In this document: piece after piece, positions 1-8,683 of the stretch
Position numbering within the stretch: the stretch's first letter is position 1
How the letters are laid out: each line of letters starts with the position of its first letter
Source: Pseudidiomarina indica
Lineage (GTDB): Bacteria; Pseudomonadota; Gammaproteobacteria; Enterobacterales; Alteromonadaceae
Assembly: GCA_029279945.1 (NCBI GenBank)
Contig: JAJUHK010000002.1
Location: 186,001-250,000 of the forward strand
Reading direction: 5' to 3'
Length of the DNA: 64,000 nucleotides
Notes under the pieces: model-generated
Databases searched by the model: none
What the model saw: only the letters and a program-made list of their open reading frames with translations
What the model was told of the DNA's origin: nothing
Position numbers and translations under genes: made by a program

Positions 1-1
1 G

Positions 2-1438
2 CAAGCGCCGGAAACACTCGGGCCTGTTGTGATTCCACCAATCGCCATCAATGGCAGTGTCAGTAACGAAATTGAACTGAAAGTGATTGATGCTAAAGCG
101 GCAGATGAGGCCATCGAGCAACGCCCAGCGTTCATCCGCACTGCTATTGAAACCAATCAAGTCTATGTACAACAGCAGTTTAAATTGGTTGCCCGCCTCT
201 ATTTAAGCGCGAATCTCCACAGTGGTAACCTCAGTGCGCCTAGCATGGCCGATGCTGATGTCGCGCAATTTGGTAACGACGAAGAATCGTACGAAATCAT
301 CGACGGCAAACGCTATCACGTATTCCAACGCACCTATTTGATAACGCCGCAGCGGTCTGGAACTTACTCCATAGATGGCCCCATATTTAACGGACAGATT
401 TCCCGTGATGCGACTCGTTCATTGTTTTCATCCATTGCGACAACCCAACCGGTGAGTGCTAAAGCTCCAGCAACACAAATTGATGTGCTACCCCGTCCTG
501 GCGATTGGCAAGGTCATTGGCTCCCTGCTGAATTAGTCACACTTACGGTAGAACAAGCCAATCCAGACGCCGCGGTGAGCGTTGGGCAACCACTCACCCT
601 AACCTATCGCCTAACGGCAATTGGGGTTAACCCTGAGCAACTACCAAACTTCAATTTCTTCGACAATATTGCTGAAGTATCGGTATACCCCGAAGCACCA
701 GAGCTTGGTAGTACAGTTCGTAATGGCCGGATTATCGCACAACGCAGCCAAACCATTGCTGTGATCCCGCGAACAGCAGGAACATTAACACTGCCAGCCG
801 CTACGATACCATGGTTCAATACCCGCTTGGGGACGACCCAACTTGCACAAACCGATCCGATTACCATAGATGTTGCGTCAAGCACCACCCCACTCCCTGA
901 ACTCTCAGTCAGCCAACCCGTGCCTGCGGAAACTGTCGAACCTATTATCGATGGAGTTACCACAAGCAGCACGGCAGTTCTTGGAGCGCAAGTAACAAGT
1001 TCAATGCCAATGTGGTTGAGCCTATTTTTCGGTGTACTTTGGCTCATCACCCTAGTAGCCTTCGTTTGGCTCTGGCGCCGTACGCGCCGGTCACCTGACA
1101 CCACGACTGCAGCTACGGTATCGCCAAGCGGTACATCACTCAAAGAAATTCAACAGGCGGCCCAAGCCAATGACGCTAAAGCTTGTGAACAAGCCTTACG
1201 GCAATGGGGACGCAATACGTTAACGCTACGGATGGATGATTTGCTGGAATTAGCCGAATACTTCCAATACGAGCCTTTAACGAGCCAACTCGAGTATCTC
1301 CAAGAATGTCGTTATAGTGCGTACCAACACCAATGGCAGGAAGGTAAAGCGTTACTACGAGCACTGACCGCAGCATTACGGCAGCACCAACGACAAGCAT
1401 CACAATCCCCTGTGATGCAACCCTTGTATCCTGCCTAG
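2..1438 (+). CDS. batD: BatD family protein (aerotolerance/Bat operon), 5' end outside window
   Basis: The reading frame is open to the window edge, so the N-terminus lies upstream and the GTG at 29 is only an internal codon. 478 residues are visible. The long beta-rich exported region is followed by one membrane segment at about residues 336-358 of the visible part (MWLSLFFGVLWLITLV...), then an RRTRR stop-transfer stretch and a cytoplasmic helical tail. This layout, with repeated oxygen-tolerance-type beta domains, is that of BatD, an inner-membrane protein usually encoded after MoxR and VWA-domain Bat proteins. Those partners would lie upstream. Its role in stress or envelope homeostasis is poorly defined. 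It converges on ppiD across a shared terminator. Confidence 0.85.
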   Translation, partial: QAPETLGPVVIPPIAINGSVSNEIELKVIDAKAADEAIEQRPAFIRTAIETNQVYVQQQFKLVARLYLSANLHSGNLSAPSMADADVAQFGNDEESYEIIDGKRYHVFQRTYLITPQRSGTYSIDGPIFNGQISRDATRSLFSSIATTQPVSAKAPATQIDVLPRPGDWQGHWLPAELVTLTVEQANPDAAVSVGQPLTLTYRLTAIGVNPEQLPNFNFFDNIAEVSVYPEAPELGSTVRNGRIIAQRSQTIAVIPRTAGTLTLPAATIPWFNTRLGTTQLAQTDPITIDVASSTTPLPELSVSQPVPAETVEPIIDGVTTSSTAVLGAQVTSSMPMWLSLFFGVLWLITLVAFVWLWRRTRRSPDTTTAATVSPSGTSLKEIQQAAQANDAKACEQALRQWGRNTLTLRMDDLLELAEYFQYEPLTSQLEYLQECRYSAYQHQWQEGKALLRALTAALRQHQRQASQSPVMQPLYPA

Positions 1439-1451
1439 TTGTCTACCGCAT

Positions 1452-1483
1452 AAAAAAAGCCGAGTCACATGACTCGGCTTTTT
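1452..1483. terminator. Bidirectional Rho-independent terminator between batD and ppiD
   Basis: An 11-bp or longer GC-rich stem (AAGCCGAGTCA paired with TGACTCGGCTT) around a 2-nt centre has A-runs on the left and T-runs on the right. It can therefore terminate both batD and the converging ppiD. Confidence 0.9.
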
Positions 1484-1513
1484 GTTCGCTAACGTCGAAT
1501 ATCGGTACGCAAC

Positions 1514-3403
1514 TTATTCCTCAACGGCGCCACTGCGGGTATTTAAGCGAACTTTAATAGTTGCTTGGTCGCGCAGTGCCTGAATAAATGCAGCGTAGTT
1601 TTGGTTGGTATGGCTAATCGCCAACTGATCAACCAACTGTTGTTGAATGGTCTCGTCGACGTCGCCAGGTTGTACTGCAGTTAACTGGACAACTGCAATG
1701 CCACCATTAGGCAATTCAGTAACCGCAACTTGTACATCACCTACACTTGGCACTGCTTGACTAAACAAACTTTGTACCACTGCCGGCGGTAAACTCATAT
1801 CACGACGGTCAATCGCTTCAATGGGCTGTAGTTCATGTGCAGGTGTTTCGCCTTGACGCAGTTGTGCGGCAATACTTTCAGCATCAGCACGAGCTGCCAA
1901 TTGAGCCTGTTCGGTACGCACTTCATTTAAGACTTCGGCTCGAACGTCATCGAATGAGCGAATGTACGCTGGTTGGTAATCGAGAACTCGTACTACCACA
2001 GCTTGTTTATCATTCACTTCGATTAAATCACTGTTCAATCCTTCATCGATGAAGTCACGGTTAAATAACTGCTCGAATACGGCAGGATGATTCAATGCCG
2101 TTGGCGCATTATCACGATCAAACCAATCACTGGTCCGCACCACCAAACCTGTTTCATCCGCTACTGCTTGCAAGGTATCTGGTACGTCAAAGGCTAATGC
2201 TGATACCTTTTGCTGCAACTCATAGTATGCTTGGCGCAAACGCTCTTGCCGCATTTGGTTGACGATATCATCACGAACTTCAGCATAGTCGACTGATTTA
2301 CCACGTTCGATATCTGTCAATTTAATGATGTGGTAGCCAAATGACGTGGTCACAATACCTGTCATATCACCCACGTCTTGTAATGCAAACGCTGCTTCAT
2401 CAAACGCTGGGTCCATGATACCTGGCTCAATAAAATCTAAGTCGCCGCCAGTATCTGAGGTAAAGATATCATCGGAATACTCAGCTGCTACCGCAGCAAA
2501 GTCAGCACCTTCTGTTAATTTGGCCAGCGCTGCTTGTGCCCGTTCATCAGCATCTTCTGATTCAGCATCAATTAAGATATGCGCAAAGCGATAGCGATCA
2601 GGAGTTTCATAACGGTCTTGGTTTTGTTCGTACCACTCGCGCACCTGCTGCTCGTCGATTTCAATAGATGCTGCTAAGGCATCCGCATCGAGAGACACAA
2701 ACTCAACTTTGACTTGTTCGGCAACGTTAAAACGTTGCTGGTTCAGTTGGTACCATTGTTCTAATTGAGCATCAGTAACTTCAATCTGTTCTAGGTAGTT
2801 ATCCAAGTCAATAATAGTGAACGCACCAGAGCGCTTCTGATTCAACAACCGCTGAGTTGCCACCGCTTCATTTGGTAATGCAAATTCAGAACGAATCAAG
2901 GCTTGTAATAATTGTGAGCGTGCCATATCACTACGCATGGTTTCCGCAAAACCATCAGGGGTATAACCCAACCCACGCAATGTCATTTGGTAAGTGGTGT
3001 TGTCAAACTGCCCCGCAACTTGGAACGCACCAATGTTACGGATCGCGTCAATCACCTGTTCATCAGAAACCCGCAGGCCGAGTTTATTGGCGTACATCTC
3101 AATCAACTTAGCATTAATCAGATCATCCAACACGCGCTGGCGTAGCTGGTGATTAAATGCAGGGTCAGTAGCCAATGACGCATAAAAGTCGCCAAGTTGC
3201 TGTTGTTGACGAGCTCGTTCGTTATCGACGGCACGGTCAAACTCAAAACGGGTGATTTCCTCACCATTCACGACCGCTACCGACGGATCGGCTTGGTTCG
3301 TGATATAGCCGCCAATTCCTGCTAGGGCGAAGGTTAGTGCGATGAAAATCAGCAGCACTTTCACCACTTTGCTGTTCGAGCCTTCTCGAATCTTCTCCAA
3401 CAT
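1514..3403 (-). CDS. ppiD: PpiD, membrane-anchored periplasmic chaperone/parvulin-like isomerase
   Basis: 629 residues, the usual length for PpiD. A short cytoplasmic N-terminus (MLEKIREGSNSK) is followed by one membrane anchor at about 15-33. A SurA-like chaperone region comes next, then a single parvulin domain at about 270-366 (starting YRFAHIL and ending TSFGYHIIKL), then a C-terminal helical region. PpiD works at the periplasmic exit of SecYEG on newly exported proteins. Start: ATG with GAGG 11 nt upstream. A perfect TATAAT -10 element lies at 3443-3448 on this strand, without a good -35, between the tRNA-Asp terminator and the gene. Its place after hupB is the E. coli order. Confidence 0.95.
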   Translation of the reverse strand: MLEKIREGSNSKVVKVLLIFIALTFALAGIGGYITNQADPSVAVVNGEEITRFEFDRAVDNERARQQQQLGDFYASLATDPAFNHQLRQRVLDDLINAKLIEMYANKLGLRVSDEQVIDAIRNIGAFQVAGQFDNTTYQMTLRGLGYTPDGFAETMRSDMARSQLLQALIRSEFALPNEAVATQRLLNQKRSGAFTIIDLDNYLEQIEVTDAQLEQWYQLNQQRFNVAEQVKVEFVSLDADALAASIEIDEQQVREWYEQNQDRYETPDRYRFAHILIDAESEDADERAQAALAKLTEGADFAAVAAEYSDDIFTSDTGGDLDFIEPGIMDPAFDEAAFALQDVGDMTGIVTTSFGYHIIKLTDIERGKSVDYAEVRDDIVNQMRQERLRQAYYELQQKVSALAFDVPDTLQAVADETGLVVRTSDWFDRDNAPTALNHPAVFEQLFNRDFIDEGLNSDLIEVNDKQAVVVRVLDYQPAYIRSFDDVRAEVLNEVRTEQAQLAARADAESIAAQLRQGETPAHELQPIEAIDRRDMSLPPAVVQSLFSQAVPSVGDVQVAVTELPNGGIAVVQLTAVQPGDVDETIQQQLVDQLAISHTNQNYAAFIQALRDQATIKVRLNTRSGAVEE

Positions 3404-3461
3404 ATTTCAATAAACCTCAATTGTTCCCACGGTTGGTCGGGTATTATATCCGCAATTGCAG

Positions 3462-3497
3462 AAAAAAAATAACCCGAAGACACGCTTCGGGTTATTT
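3462..3497 (-). terminator. Rho-independent terminator after hupB/tRNA-Asp
   Basis: A 13-bp stem (AAATAACCCGAAG with CTTCGGGTTATTT, 5-nt loop) is followed by a run of eight T on the minus strand. It lies just after the tRNA-Asp 3' end and ends the hupB-tRNA transcript before ppiD. Confidence 0.9.
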
Positions 3498-3509
3498 CTA
3501 AACAAGAGC

Positions 3510-3586
3510 TGGCGGAGCGGACGGGGCTCGAACCCGCGACCCCCGGCGTGACAGGCCGGTATTCTAACCAACTGAACTACCGCTCC
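3510..3586 (-). tRNA. tRNA-Asp (anticodon GTC)
   Basis: Reading the minus strand, a complete cloverleaf begins GGAGCGG and ends CCGCTCC-G-CCA, with encoded CCA. The anticodon loop reads CTGTCAC (GTC) and the T-arm carries GGTTCGAGCCC. The 5' end lies only 7 nt after the hupB stop codon, with no room for a separate promoter, so it is probably cut from the hupB transcript. Confidence 0.97.
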
Positions 3587-3593
3587 GCAGTAA

Positions 3594-3866
3594 TTAGTTT
3601 ACAGCGTCTTTCAATGCTTTACCTGCTTTGAAAGAAGGTACTTTCGCAGCAGCAATTTGAATGGTTTGACCGGTTTGCGGGTTACGGCCGGTACGAGCTG
3701 CACGCTCACGAACACTAAATGTTCCAAAACCAACCAATGCCACTTGGTCACCGTTCTTCAGAGCTTCAGTCACTGCTTCAATGAAAGAGTCTAGAGCACG
3801 TCCAGCCGCAGCTTTTGAAATTTCTGCTCCGTCTGCAATTTTATCAACTAACTGAGACTTATTCAC
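3594..3866 (-). CDS. hupB: DNA-binding protein HU-beta
   Basis: 90 residues, the exact HU length. It opens [11 protein letters not shown] and carries the HU signature [21 protein letters not shown] in the DNA-binding arm, then the [19 protein letters not shown]-terminus. HU bends DNA as a dimer and compacts the nucleoid. Start: GTG with an AAGGGG ribosome site 8 nt upstream. It has its own promoter and is followed at 7 nt by tRNA-Asp. The position between lon and ppiD is the conserved one for hupB rather than hupA. Confidence 0.97.
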   Translation of the reverse strand: MNKSQLVDKIADGAEISKAAAGRALDSFIEAVTEALKNGDQVALVGFGTFSVRERAARTGRNPQTGQTIQIAAAKVPSFKAGKALKDAVN

Positions 3867-3944
3867 AGTATCATCCCCTTAGATTGTTATTATCAGATTT
3901 GCATGGTTCCATTGCGTTCTGTTTATATCAATGGGCCAGCGAAG

Positions 3945-3973
3945 TTTATAACAAGCTTAAACTCGTTGTTCAA
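3945..3973 (-). promoter_or_regulatory. Probable sigma-70 promoter of hupB
   Basis: On the minus strand TTGAAC (3968-3973) and TATAAA (3945-3950) are separated by exactly 17 nt, about 80 bp before the hupB start. Confidence 0.6.
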
Positions 3974-4130
3974 GCGATAGCGATAGATTAGCAGACATCT
4001 TCCTTATTAATCCATCACTAAAGTGGTAAGCCAGAGTCATAATGTATTTGAATCTGGACAATCACTTTGTCCCCTAGGCTACCACAAGATTTCGGATTGA
4101 GAACCCTTTTTAGCAATTTTTTTAACGAAA

Positions 4131-4173
4131 GAATGCGGGCTACAGGCAATTTTTACCTTGTTAACCCGCATTC
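4131..4173 (-). terminator. Possible lon terminator stem-loop
   Basis: The 9-bp inverted repeat GAATGCGGG/CCCGCATTC has a 25-nt loop. On the minus strand, T-rich sequence (TTTCGTTAAAAAAATTGC) follows, but without a canonical T-tract directly after the stem. It is the best candidate for the end of the lon transcript. Confidence 0.35.
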
Positions 4174-4194
4174 CATGCTAAAACTGGTTGCTTT

Positions 4195-6531
4195 TTAACC
4201 AGTTATTGGTGGTTTTTCAAGTGCCTCTGCGAGAACTTGATCAATCCACTGTACCGGAATTATCTCCAAATCACCCTTAACATTGTCACTGAACTCTTTC
4301 AAATCACGCTCGTTTTCCTTCGGGATGAGCACTTTTTTAATGCCTCCACGATGTGCCGCCAGCAGTTTTTCTTTCAATCCGCCAATCGCTAACACCTCGC
4401 CCCGCAGAGTGATCTCACCGGTCATGGCCACATCAGCCCGAACCGGAATATCAGTCAATGAGCTAACCATTGCCGTAACCATCGCAATCCCTGCACTAGG
4501 ACCATCTTTCGGGGTAGCTCCTTCGGGTACGTGAATGTGAAGATCACGTTTTTCATGGAAATCTTCCGGGATCCCAAGTTTTTGTGCACGGCTACGCACC
4601 ACGGTTAAGGCCGTTTGAATGGATTCTTGCATCACATCGCCGAGCGAACCTGTGGAGGTAATTTTGCCTTTACCTGCCACATTGGTTGCTTCGATGGTCA
4701 GCAGGTCTCCGCCCACCTCCGTCCACGCCAAGCCGGTGACTTGACCGATTTGGTTATTTTCTTCTGCACGGCCGTAATCGAACCGCTGCACACCGAGAAA
4801 TTCAGCCAAGTTGTCACCATTTATCTCCACATGCTTAATTTTCTTATCAAGCACGATCTGCTTCACGGCTTTCCGGCATAAGCGCGAAATTTCCCGTTCT
4901 AAATTCCGTACCCCTGCCTCGCGGGTGTAATAACGAATAATTCCTAAAATGGCATCATCAGTAACGTTAATTTCCTTCGGCTGTAACCCGTTGCGCTCGA
5001 TTTGCTTGGGTAACAAGTGACGTTTGGCAATGTTAAGCTTTTCGTCCTCGGTATAACCCGAAAGTCGAATCACTTCCATCCGATCCAACAGTGGTGCCGG
5101 AATATTCATACTGTTCGATGTTGCCACGAACATCACGTCAGACAAATCGTAGTCGACTTCCAAATAATGGTCGTTAAATGCCACGTTCTGTTCAGGATCA
5201 AGCACTTCAAGTAATGCTGCCGCTGGATCGCCCCGCATATCAGAGGCCATCTTGTCGATTTCATCGAGCAAAAATAATGGGTTACGCACCCCTACTTTGG
5301 CCATTTTCTGAATCAATTTGCCCGGCATCGAACCTATATATGTACGACGGTGACCACGAATTTCTGCTTCATCACGCACGCCGCCCAATGCCATGCGCAC
5401 GTATTTACGCCCAGTGGCCTTTGCAATCGACTGCCCAAGCGATGTTTTACCCACACCGGGTGGTCCTACAAGGCACAAAATTGCACCTTTTACTTTATTC
5501 GTACGCTGCTGAACGGCCAAATATTCCAAGATCCGTTCTTTCACCTTTTCTAAACCATAATGGTCAGCGTCTAAAATCCGCTCAGCATTGGCGAGATCTT
5601 TTTTAATCCGCGAACGCTTTTTCCAAGGCACCGATACCATCCAATCAATGTAGCCACGCACCACAGTCGCTTCCGCTGACATGGGTGACATCATCTTCAA
5701 TTTTTGCAGCTCTGCACGGGTTTTTGCTTCTGCCTCAGGAGGCATTTGTGCATCAACAATTTTTTGTTGCAAGGTTTCGAATTCGTCAGGGCCGTCTTCC
5801 ATTTCCCCCAGTTCTTTTTGAATGGCTTTCATTTGCTCATTCAAATAATATTCACGTTGGCTTTTCTCCATCTGCTTCTTCACCCGTGAGCGGATTCGTT
5901 TTTCCACTTGCAACAGGTCAATTTCGCTTTCCATCAACGTCATGATGAATTCGAGCCGCTCGCGTACATCAGTAATTTCAAGTACTTTTTGCTTATCACG
6001 TACTTTCAATGGCATGTGCGCCGCCATGGTATCAGCTAATCGAGCCGCTTCTTCAATGCCCGATAAACTGGTCAGCACTTCTGGCGGGATTTTCTTGTTA
6101 AGTTTAACGTACCCTTCGAACTGATTGAGCGCCGAGCGAATCATTGCTTCTTCTTCTTTCTCATCCATGTGTTCAGATTCTAGGTAATGCACTTGCGCAC
6201 GAAAAAACTCTTCGTCATCCTCAAACTGGTCAATGACTGCACGCTGCACCCCTTCAACTAACACTTTTACCGTGCCATCAGGAAGTTTCAGCAGTTGTAA
6301 AATTGTCGCCACTGTACCAACGCTATGAATATCTTCTTGGCGCGGCTCCTCGATGCTTGCCTCTTGTTGTGCAGTCAAAAAGATCTGCTTGTCTTGCGCC
6401 ATCGCCGCTTCCAAGCAGCGAATCGATTTTTCACGCCCGACAAATAACGGAATAACCATGTGCGGGTATACGACCACATCGCGTAATGGCAATACGGGAA
6501 TGCTCAACCGCTCTATTCGCTCTTCACTCAT
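4195..6531 (-). CDS. lon: ATP-dependent protease Lon (LonA)
   Basis: 778 residues (E. coli 784). Order: N-terminal substrate-binding domain (from SIPVLPLRDVVVYPHM), coiled helical region, AAA+ module with Walker A GPPGVGKTS, then a C-terminal serine-lysine peptidase with DGPSAGIAM (catalytic Ser near residue 675) and the Lys in GGLKEKLLAA. Lon degrades misfolded and regulatory proteins in the cytoplasm. Start: an in-frame TTG at 6543 is contained in TTGGAGAAGTTTATG, where GGAG (6538-6541) is the ribosome site of the ATG at 6531, so the ATG is used. It has its own, probably heat-shock, promoter after the clpX terminator. Confidence 0.97.
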   Translation of the reverse strand: MSEERIERLSIPVLPLRDVVVYPHMVIPLFVGREKSIRCLEAAMAQDKQIFLTAQQEASIEEPRQEDIHSVGTVATILQLLKLPDGTVKVLVEGVQRAVIDQFEDDEEFFRAQVHYLESEHMDEKEEEAMIRSALNQFEGYVKLNKKIPPEVLTSLSGIEEAARLADTMAAHMPLKVRDKQKVLEITDVRERLEFIMTLMESEIDLLQVEKRIRSRVKKQMEKSQREYYLNEQMKAIQKELGEMEDGPDEFETLQQKIVDAQMPPEAEAKTRAELQKLKMMSPMSAEATVVRGYIDWMVSVPWKKRSRIKKDLANAERILDADHYGLEKVKERILEYLAVQQRTNKVKGAILCLVGPPGVGKTSLGQSIAKATGRKYVRMALGGVRDEAEIRGHRRTYIGSMPGKLIQKMAKVGVRNPLFLLDEIDKMASDMRGDPAAALLEVLDPEQNVAFNDHYLEVDYDLSDVMFVATSNSMNIPAPLLDRMEVIRLSGYTEDEKLNIAKRHLLPKQIERNGLQPKEINVTDDAILGIIRYYTREAGVRNLEREISRLCRKAVKQIVLDKKIKHVEINGDNLAEFLGVQRFDYGRAEENNQIGQVTGLAWTEVGGDLLTIEATNVAGKGKITSTGSLGDVMQESIQTALTVVRSRAQKLGIPEDFHEKRDLHIHVPEGATPKDGPSAGIAMVTAMVSSLTDIPVRADVAMTGEITLRGEVLAIGGLKEKLLAAHRGGIKKVLIPKENERDLKEFSDNVKGDLEIIPVQWIDQVLAEALEKPPITG

Positions 6532-6584
6532 AAACTTCTCCAAATACTCGGTTCGTGACCGTTATCAATCTATATTACCTCTTA

Positions 6585-6611
6585 ATATGTGGCGCTCTAC
6601 AAAAACTTCAA
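6585..6611 (-). promoter_or_regulatory. Candidate sigma-32 (heat-shock) promoter of lon
   Basis: On the minus strand TTGAAG (6606-6611), a 13-nt spacer and CCACATAT (6585-6592) resemble the RpoH consensus (CTTGAAA, 13-15 nt, CCCCATNT), with 7 of 8 matches at the -10 box. The -10 lies about 53 nt before the lon start and just after the clpX terminator. Confidence 0.45.
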
Positions 6612-6621
6612 TGGTTTACAC

Positions 6622-6648
6622 AAAAAAAGGGCCAATTTGGCCCTTTTT
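6622..6648 (-). terminator. Rho-independent terminator after clpX
   Basis: AAAGGGCCA pairs with TGGCCCTTT around a 3-nt centre, with a T-run following on the minus strand. It separates clpX from lon. Confidence 0.9.
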
Positions 6649-6675
6649 GCACATTTTTCCGCCTAACAGCGGCAT

Positions 6676-7956
6676 TTATTCACCTGCCGCCTGCTTATCG
6701 TTGCCTTGATTAGCGTAAATTAAAATAGGTGCTGATTCACCGCGAATCACCGATTCATCGATCACTACCTTGCTTACGTTCGTCATACTTGGCAACTCAT
6801 ACATGGTATCTAAGAGCACATTTTCAACAATTGAGCGCAAGCCACGGGCACCGGTTTTCCGCTTCATCGCTTTACGTGCAATAGCGCGCAGAGCATCGTC
6901 TCGGAACTCCAATTCTACCCCTTCCATATTAAATAAGGCAGCGTATTGTTTCGTCAGTGCGTTCTTCGGCTCACGGAGAATTTGCACTAACGCATCCTCA
7001 TCAAGTTCAGTGAGCGTTGCTACCACAGGAAGACGACCGATGAACTCTGGAATCAATCCGTATTTCACCAAGTCTTCTGGCTCAACTTTCGCTAGCAGCG
7101 CACCTTCTGAACGTGCTTGCTTGCTTTTGACTTCCGCACCAAAGCCAATGCCAGTACCGACGTTAAGTCGTTGCTCGATCACTTTTTCTAAACCAGCAAA
7201 CGCGCCGCCCGCAATAAAGAGTATCTTTGAGGTATCGACCTGCAAAAACTCTTGCTGCGGGTGCTTACGGCCACCTTGTGGTGGCACTGCAGCAATAGTG
7301 CCTTCTATCAGCTTCAATAACGCCTGTTGCACCCCTTCACCAGAAACATCACGCGTGATCGATGGGTTGTCTGATTTGCGTGAGATCTTGTCGATTTCAT
7401 CGATATAGACAATCCCTCGCTGCGCTTTGTCAACGTCATAATCACATTTCTGCAGTAGCTTTTGGATGATATTTTCAACGTCTTCACCCACGTAGCCAGC
7501 TTCGGTTAAGGTGGTCGCATCAGCCATGGTAAACGGGACATCAAGGAACCGTGCCAAGGTCTCGGCTAAGTAGGTTTTACCGCTACCCGTTGGCCCAATC
7601 AGCAAAATATTACTTTTCCCTAACTCCACCTGATCAGCATGCTTGTTTTCATTATTGGCTAAGCGTTTGTAGTGGTTATAAACCGCCACAGCTAGCACTT
7701 TTTTAGCCAGTTCCTGGCCAATCACATACTCATCAAGGTGCGCGCGGATTTCGCGCGGCGTTGGTAACGGTTTCTCTTCTTCAGGCGTCTCTACAGACTG
7801 TACTTCCTCTTCAAGAATGTCGTTACAAAGCTCGACACACTCATCACAAATAAAGACCGACGGGCCCGCAATTAATTTACGAACCTCATGCTGACTTTTA
7901 CCGCAGAAGGTACAGAATAATGGATTATCGCCCTGACCTTCAGTTTTATCCTTCAT
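6676..7956 (-). CDS. clpX: ClpX, ATPase subunit of the ClpXP protease
   Basis: 426 residues (E. coli 424). The N-terminal zinc domain has four cysteines (CTFC ... CDECVELC), followed by an AAA+ core with Walker A GPTGSGKT and Walker [11 protein letters not shown], then a C-terminal sensor region with [10 protein letters not shown]. ClpX unfolds tagged substrates and feeds them to ClpP. Start: the in-frame GTG at 7968 is part of GTGGAGAATAGAATG, whose GGAG serves the ATG at 7956, so the ATG is used. This leaves 1 nt between the clpP stop and the clpX start, so the two are co-transcribed. Confidence 0.97.
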   Translation of the reverse strand: MKDKTEGQGDNPLFCTFCGKSQHEVRKLIAGPSVFICDECVELCNDILEEEVQSVETPEEEKPLPTPREIRAHLDEYVIGQELAKKVLAVAVYNHYKRLANNENKHADQVELGKSNILLIGPTGSGKTYLAETLARFLDVPFTMADATTLTEAGYVGEDVENIIQKLLQKCDYDVDKAQRGIVYIDEIDKISRKSDNPSITRDVSGEGVQQALLKLIEGTIAAVPPQGGRKHPQQEFLQVDTSKILFIAGGAFAGLEKVIEQRLNVGTGIGFGAEVKSKQARSEGALLAKVEPEDLVKYGLIPEFIGRLPVVATLTELDEDALVQILREPKNALTKQYAALFNMEGVELEFRDDALRAIARKAMKRKTGARGLRSIVENVLLDTMYELPSMTNVSKVVIDESVIRGESAPILIYANQGNDKQAAGE

Positions 7957-7957
7957 T

Positions 7958-8575
7958 CTATTCTCCACCCCGTTGGGTCAATACACTGTCAACAATACCG
8001 TATGCAACGGCTTCTTCTGCTGACATAAAGTAATCACGATCGGTATCTTTAGCGACCTGGGCTAAGTCTTTCCCGGTATTCTCTGCCAACATACGATTCA
8101 ATTTATCTTTAATTTCAAGAATTTGTCGGGCATGAATTTCAAAATCCGATGCTTGACCTTGGAAGCCACCGAGGGGCTGATGAATCATGACCCGTGAGTT
8201 CGCCAAGCAATGCCGCTTACCTTTGGCACCGCCTGCTAATAAAAACGCGCCCATACTAGCGGCTTGCCCCATACAAATGGTACTGACATCTGGCTTTACA
8301 AAGCGCATCGTATCATAAATCGCCATCCCTGCGGTGACCGAACCGCCGGGAGAATTTATATAGAGATAAATATCTTTGTCGGGATTTTCAGATTCAAGAA
8401 ATAGTAACTGAGCAACAATCAGGTTCGCCATATGGTCTTCGACTTGCCCGCAACAAAAAATAATGCGCTCTTTTAGCAAGCGCGAGTAGATATCGTACGA
8501 GCGCTCTCCCTTTGCTGTTTGTTCCACTACCATCGGCACCAAGTGGGCCATGGCTGCTAGCGCCTTATCCGACAT
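7958..8575 (-). CDS. clpP: ClpP, proteolytic subunit of Clp protease
   Basis: 205 residues, typical length. The Ser-His-Asp catalytic triad is visible in [20 protein letters not shown] and [19 protein letters not shown] forms the oxyanion-hole region. ClpP forms a tetradecameric peptidase barrel driven by ClpX or ClpA. Start: AGGAG is 8 nt before the ATG at 8575, but only 2 nt before an upstream GTG at 8581, so the ATG is preferred. clpX follows at 1 nt. Confidence 0.97.
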   Translation of the reverse strand: MSDKALAAMAHLVPMVVEQTAKGERSYDIYSRLLKERIIFCCGQVEDHMANLIVAQLLFLESENPDKDIYLYINSPGGSVTAGMAIYDTMRFVKPDVSTICMGQAASMGAFLLAGGAKGKRHCLANSRVMIHQPLGGFQGQASDFEIHARQILEIKDKLNRMLAENTGKDLAQVAKDTDRDYFMSAEEAVAYGIVDSVLTQRGGE

Positions 8576-8592
8576 AATCACAACTCCTGAAA

Positions 8593-8629
8593 TAAAAAAT
8601 GGCTCGTATAAACCCTATACGAGCCATTA
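8593..8629 (-). terminator. Rho-independent terminator after tig
   Basis: A perfect 12-bp stem ATGGCTCGTATA/TATACGAGCCAT (8599-8610 and 8616-8627) with a 5-nt loop is followed on the minus strand by TTTTTATTT. It separates tig from clpP and overlaps the clpP promoter candidate. Confidence 0.88.
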
Positions 8630-8655
8630 AACCAAGTTGTCGCGCCTTCCGTCAA
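8626..8655 (-). promoter_or_regulatory. Candidate sigma-70 promoter of clpPX
   Basis: On the minus strand TTGACG (8650-8655), an 18-nt spacer and TTTAAT (8626-8631). The expected start, near 8619, falls inside the 5' arm of the tig terminator. Confidence 0.4.
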
Positions 8656-8683
8656 CGGAATGTTGACAAGAAAGAGTGCGGTC

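Larger units (their letters stand above)
3867..4194. other. hupB-lon intergenic region (328 bp)
   Basis: No coding frame is supported here. It holds the hupB promoter (3945-3973) and, next to lon, a possible terminator (4131-4173). A second small stem, AACTGGTT/AACCAGTT (4182-4204), overlaps the lon stop codon. The middle part (about 3975-4130) shows nothing I can assign. Confidence 0.6.

Noticed and set aside
604-1143. Long minus-strand open frame inside batD
   Set aside because: It lies fully within batD on the opposite strand and has no ribosome site or recognisable domain.
4182-4204. Stem-loop AACTGGTT/AACCAGTT at the lon stop codon
   Set aside because: It overlaps the stop codon and has a weak stem; kept only as a note in the intergenic region rather than as a terminator.
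6532-6543. Upstream TTG start for lon (and the similar GTG starts of clpX and clpP)
   Set aside because: Each alternative codon overlaps or abuts the Shine-Dalgarno site of the next ATG, leaving no ribosome site for itself.
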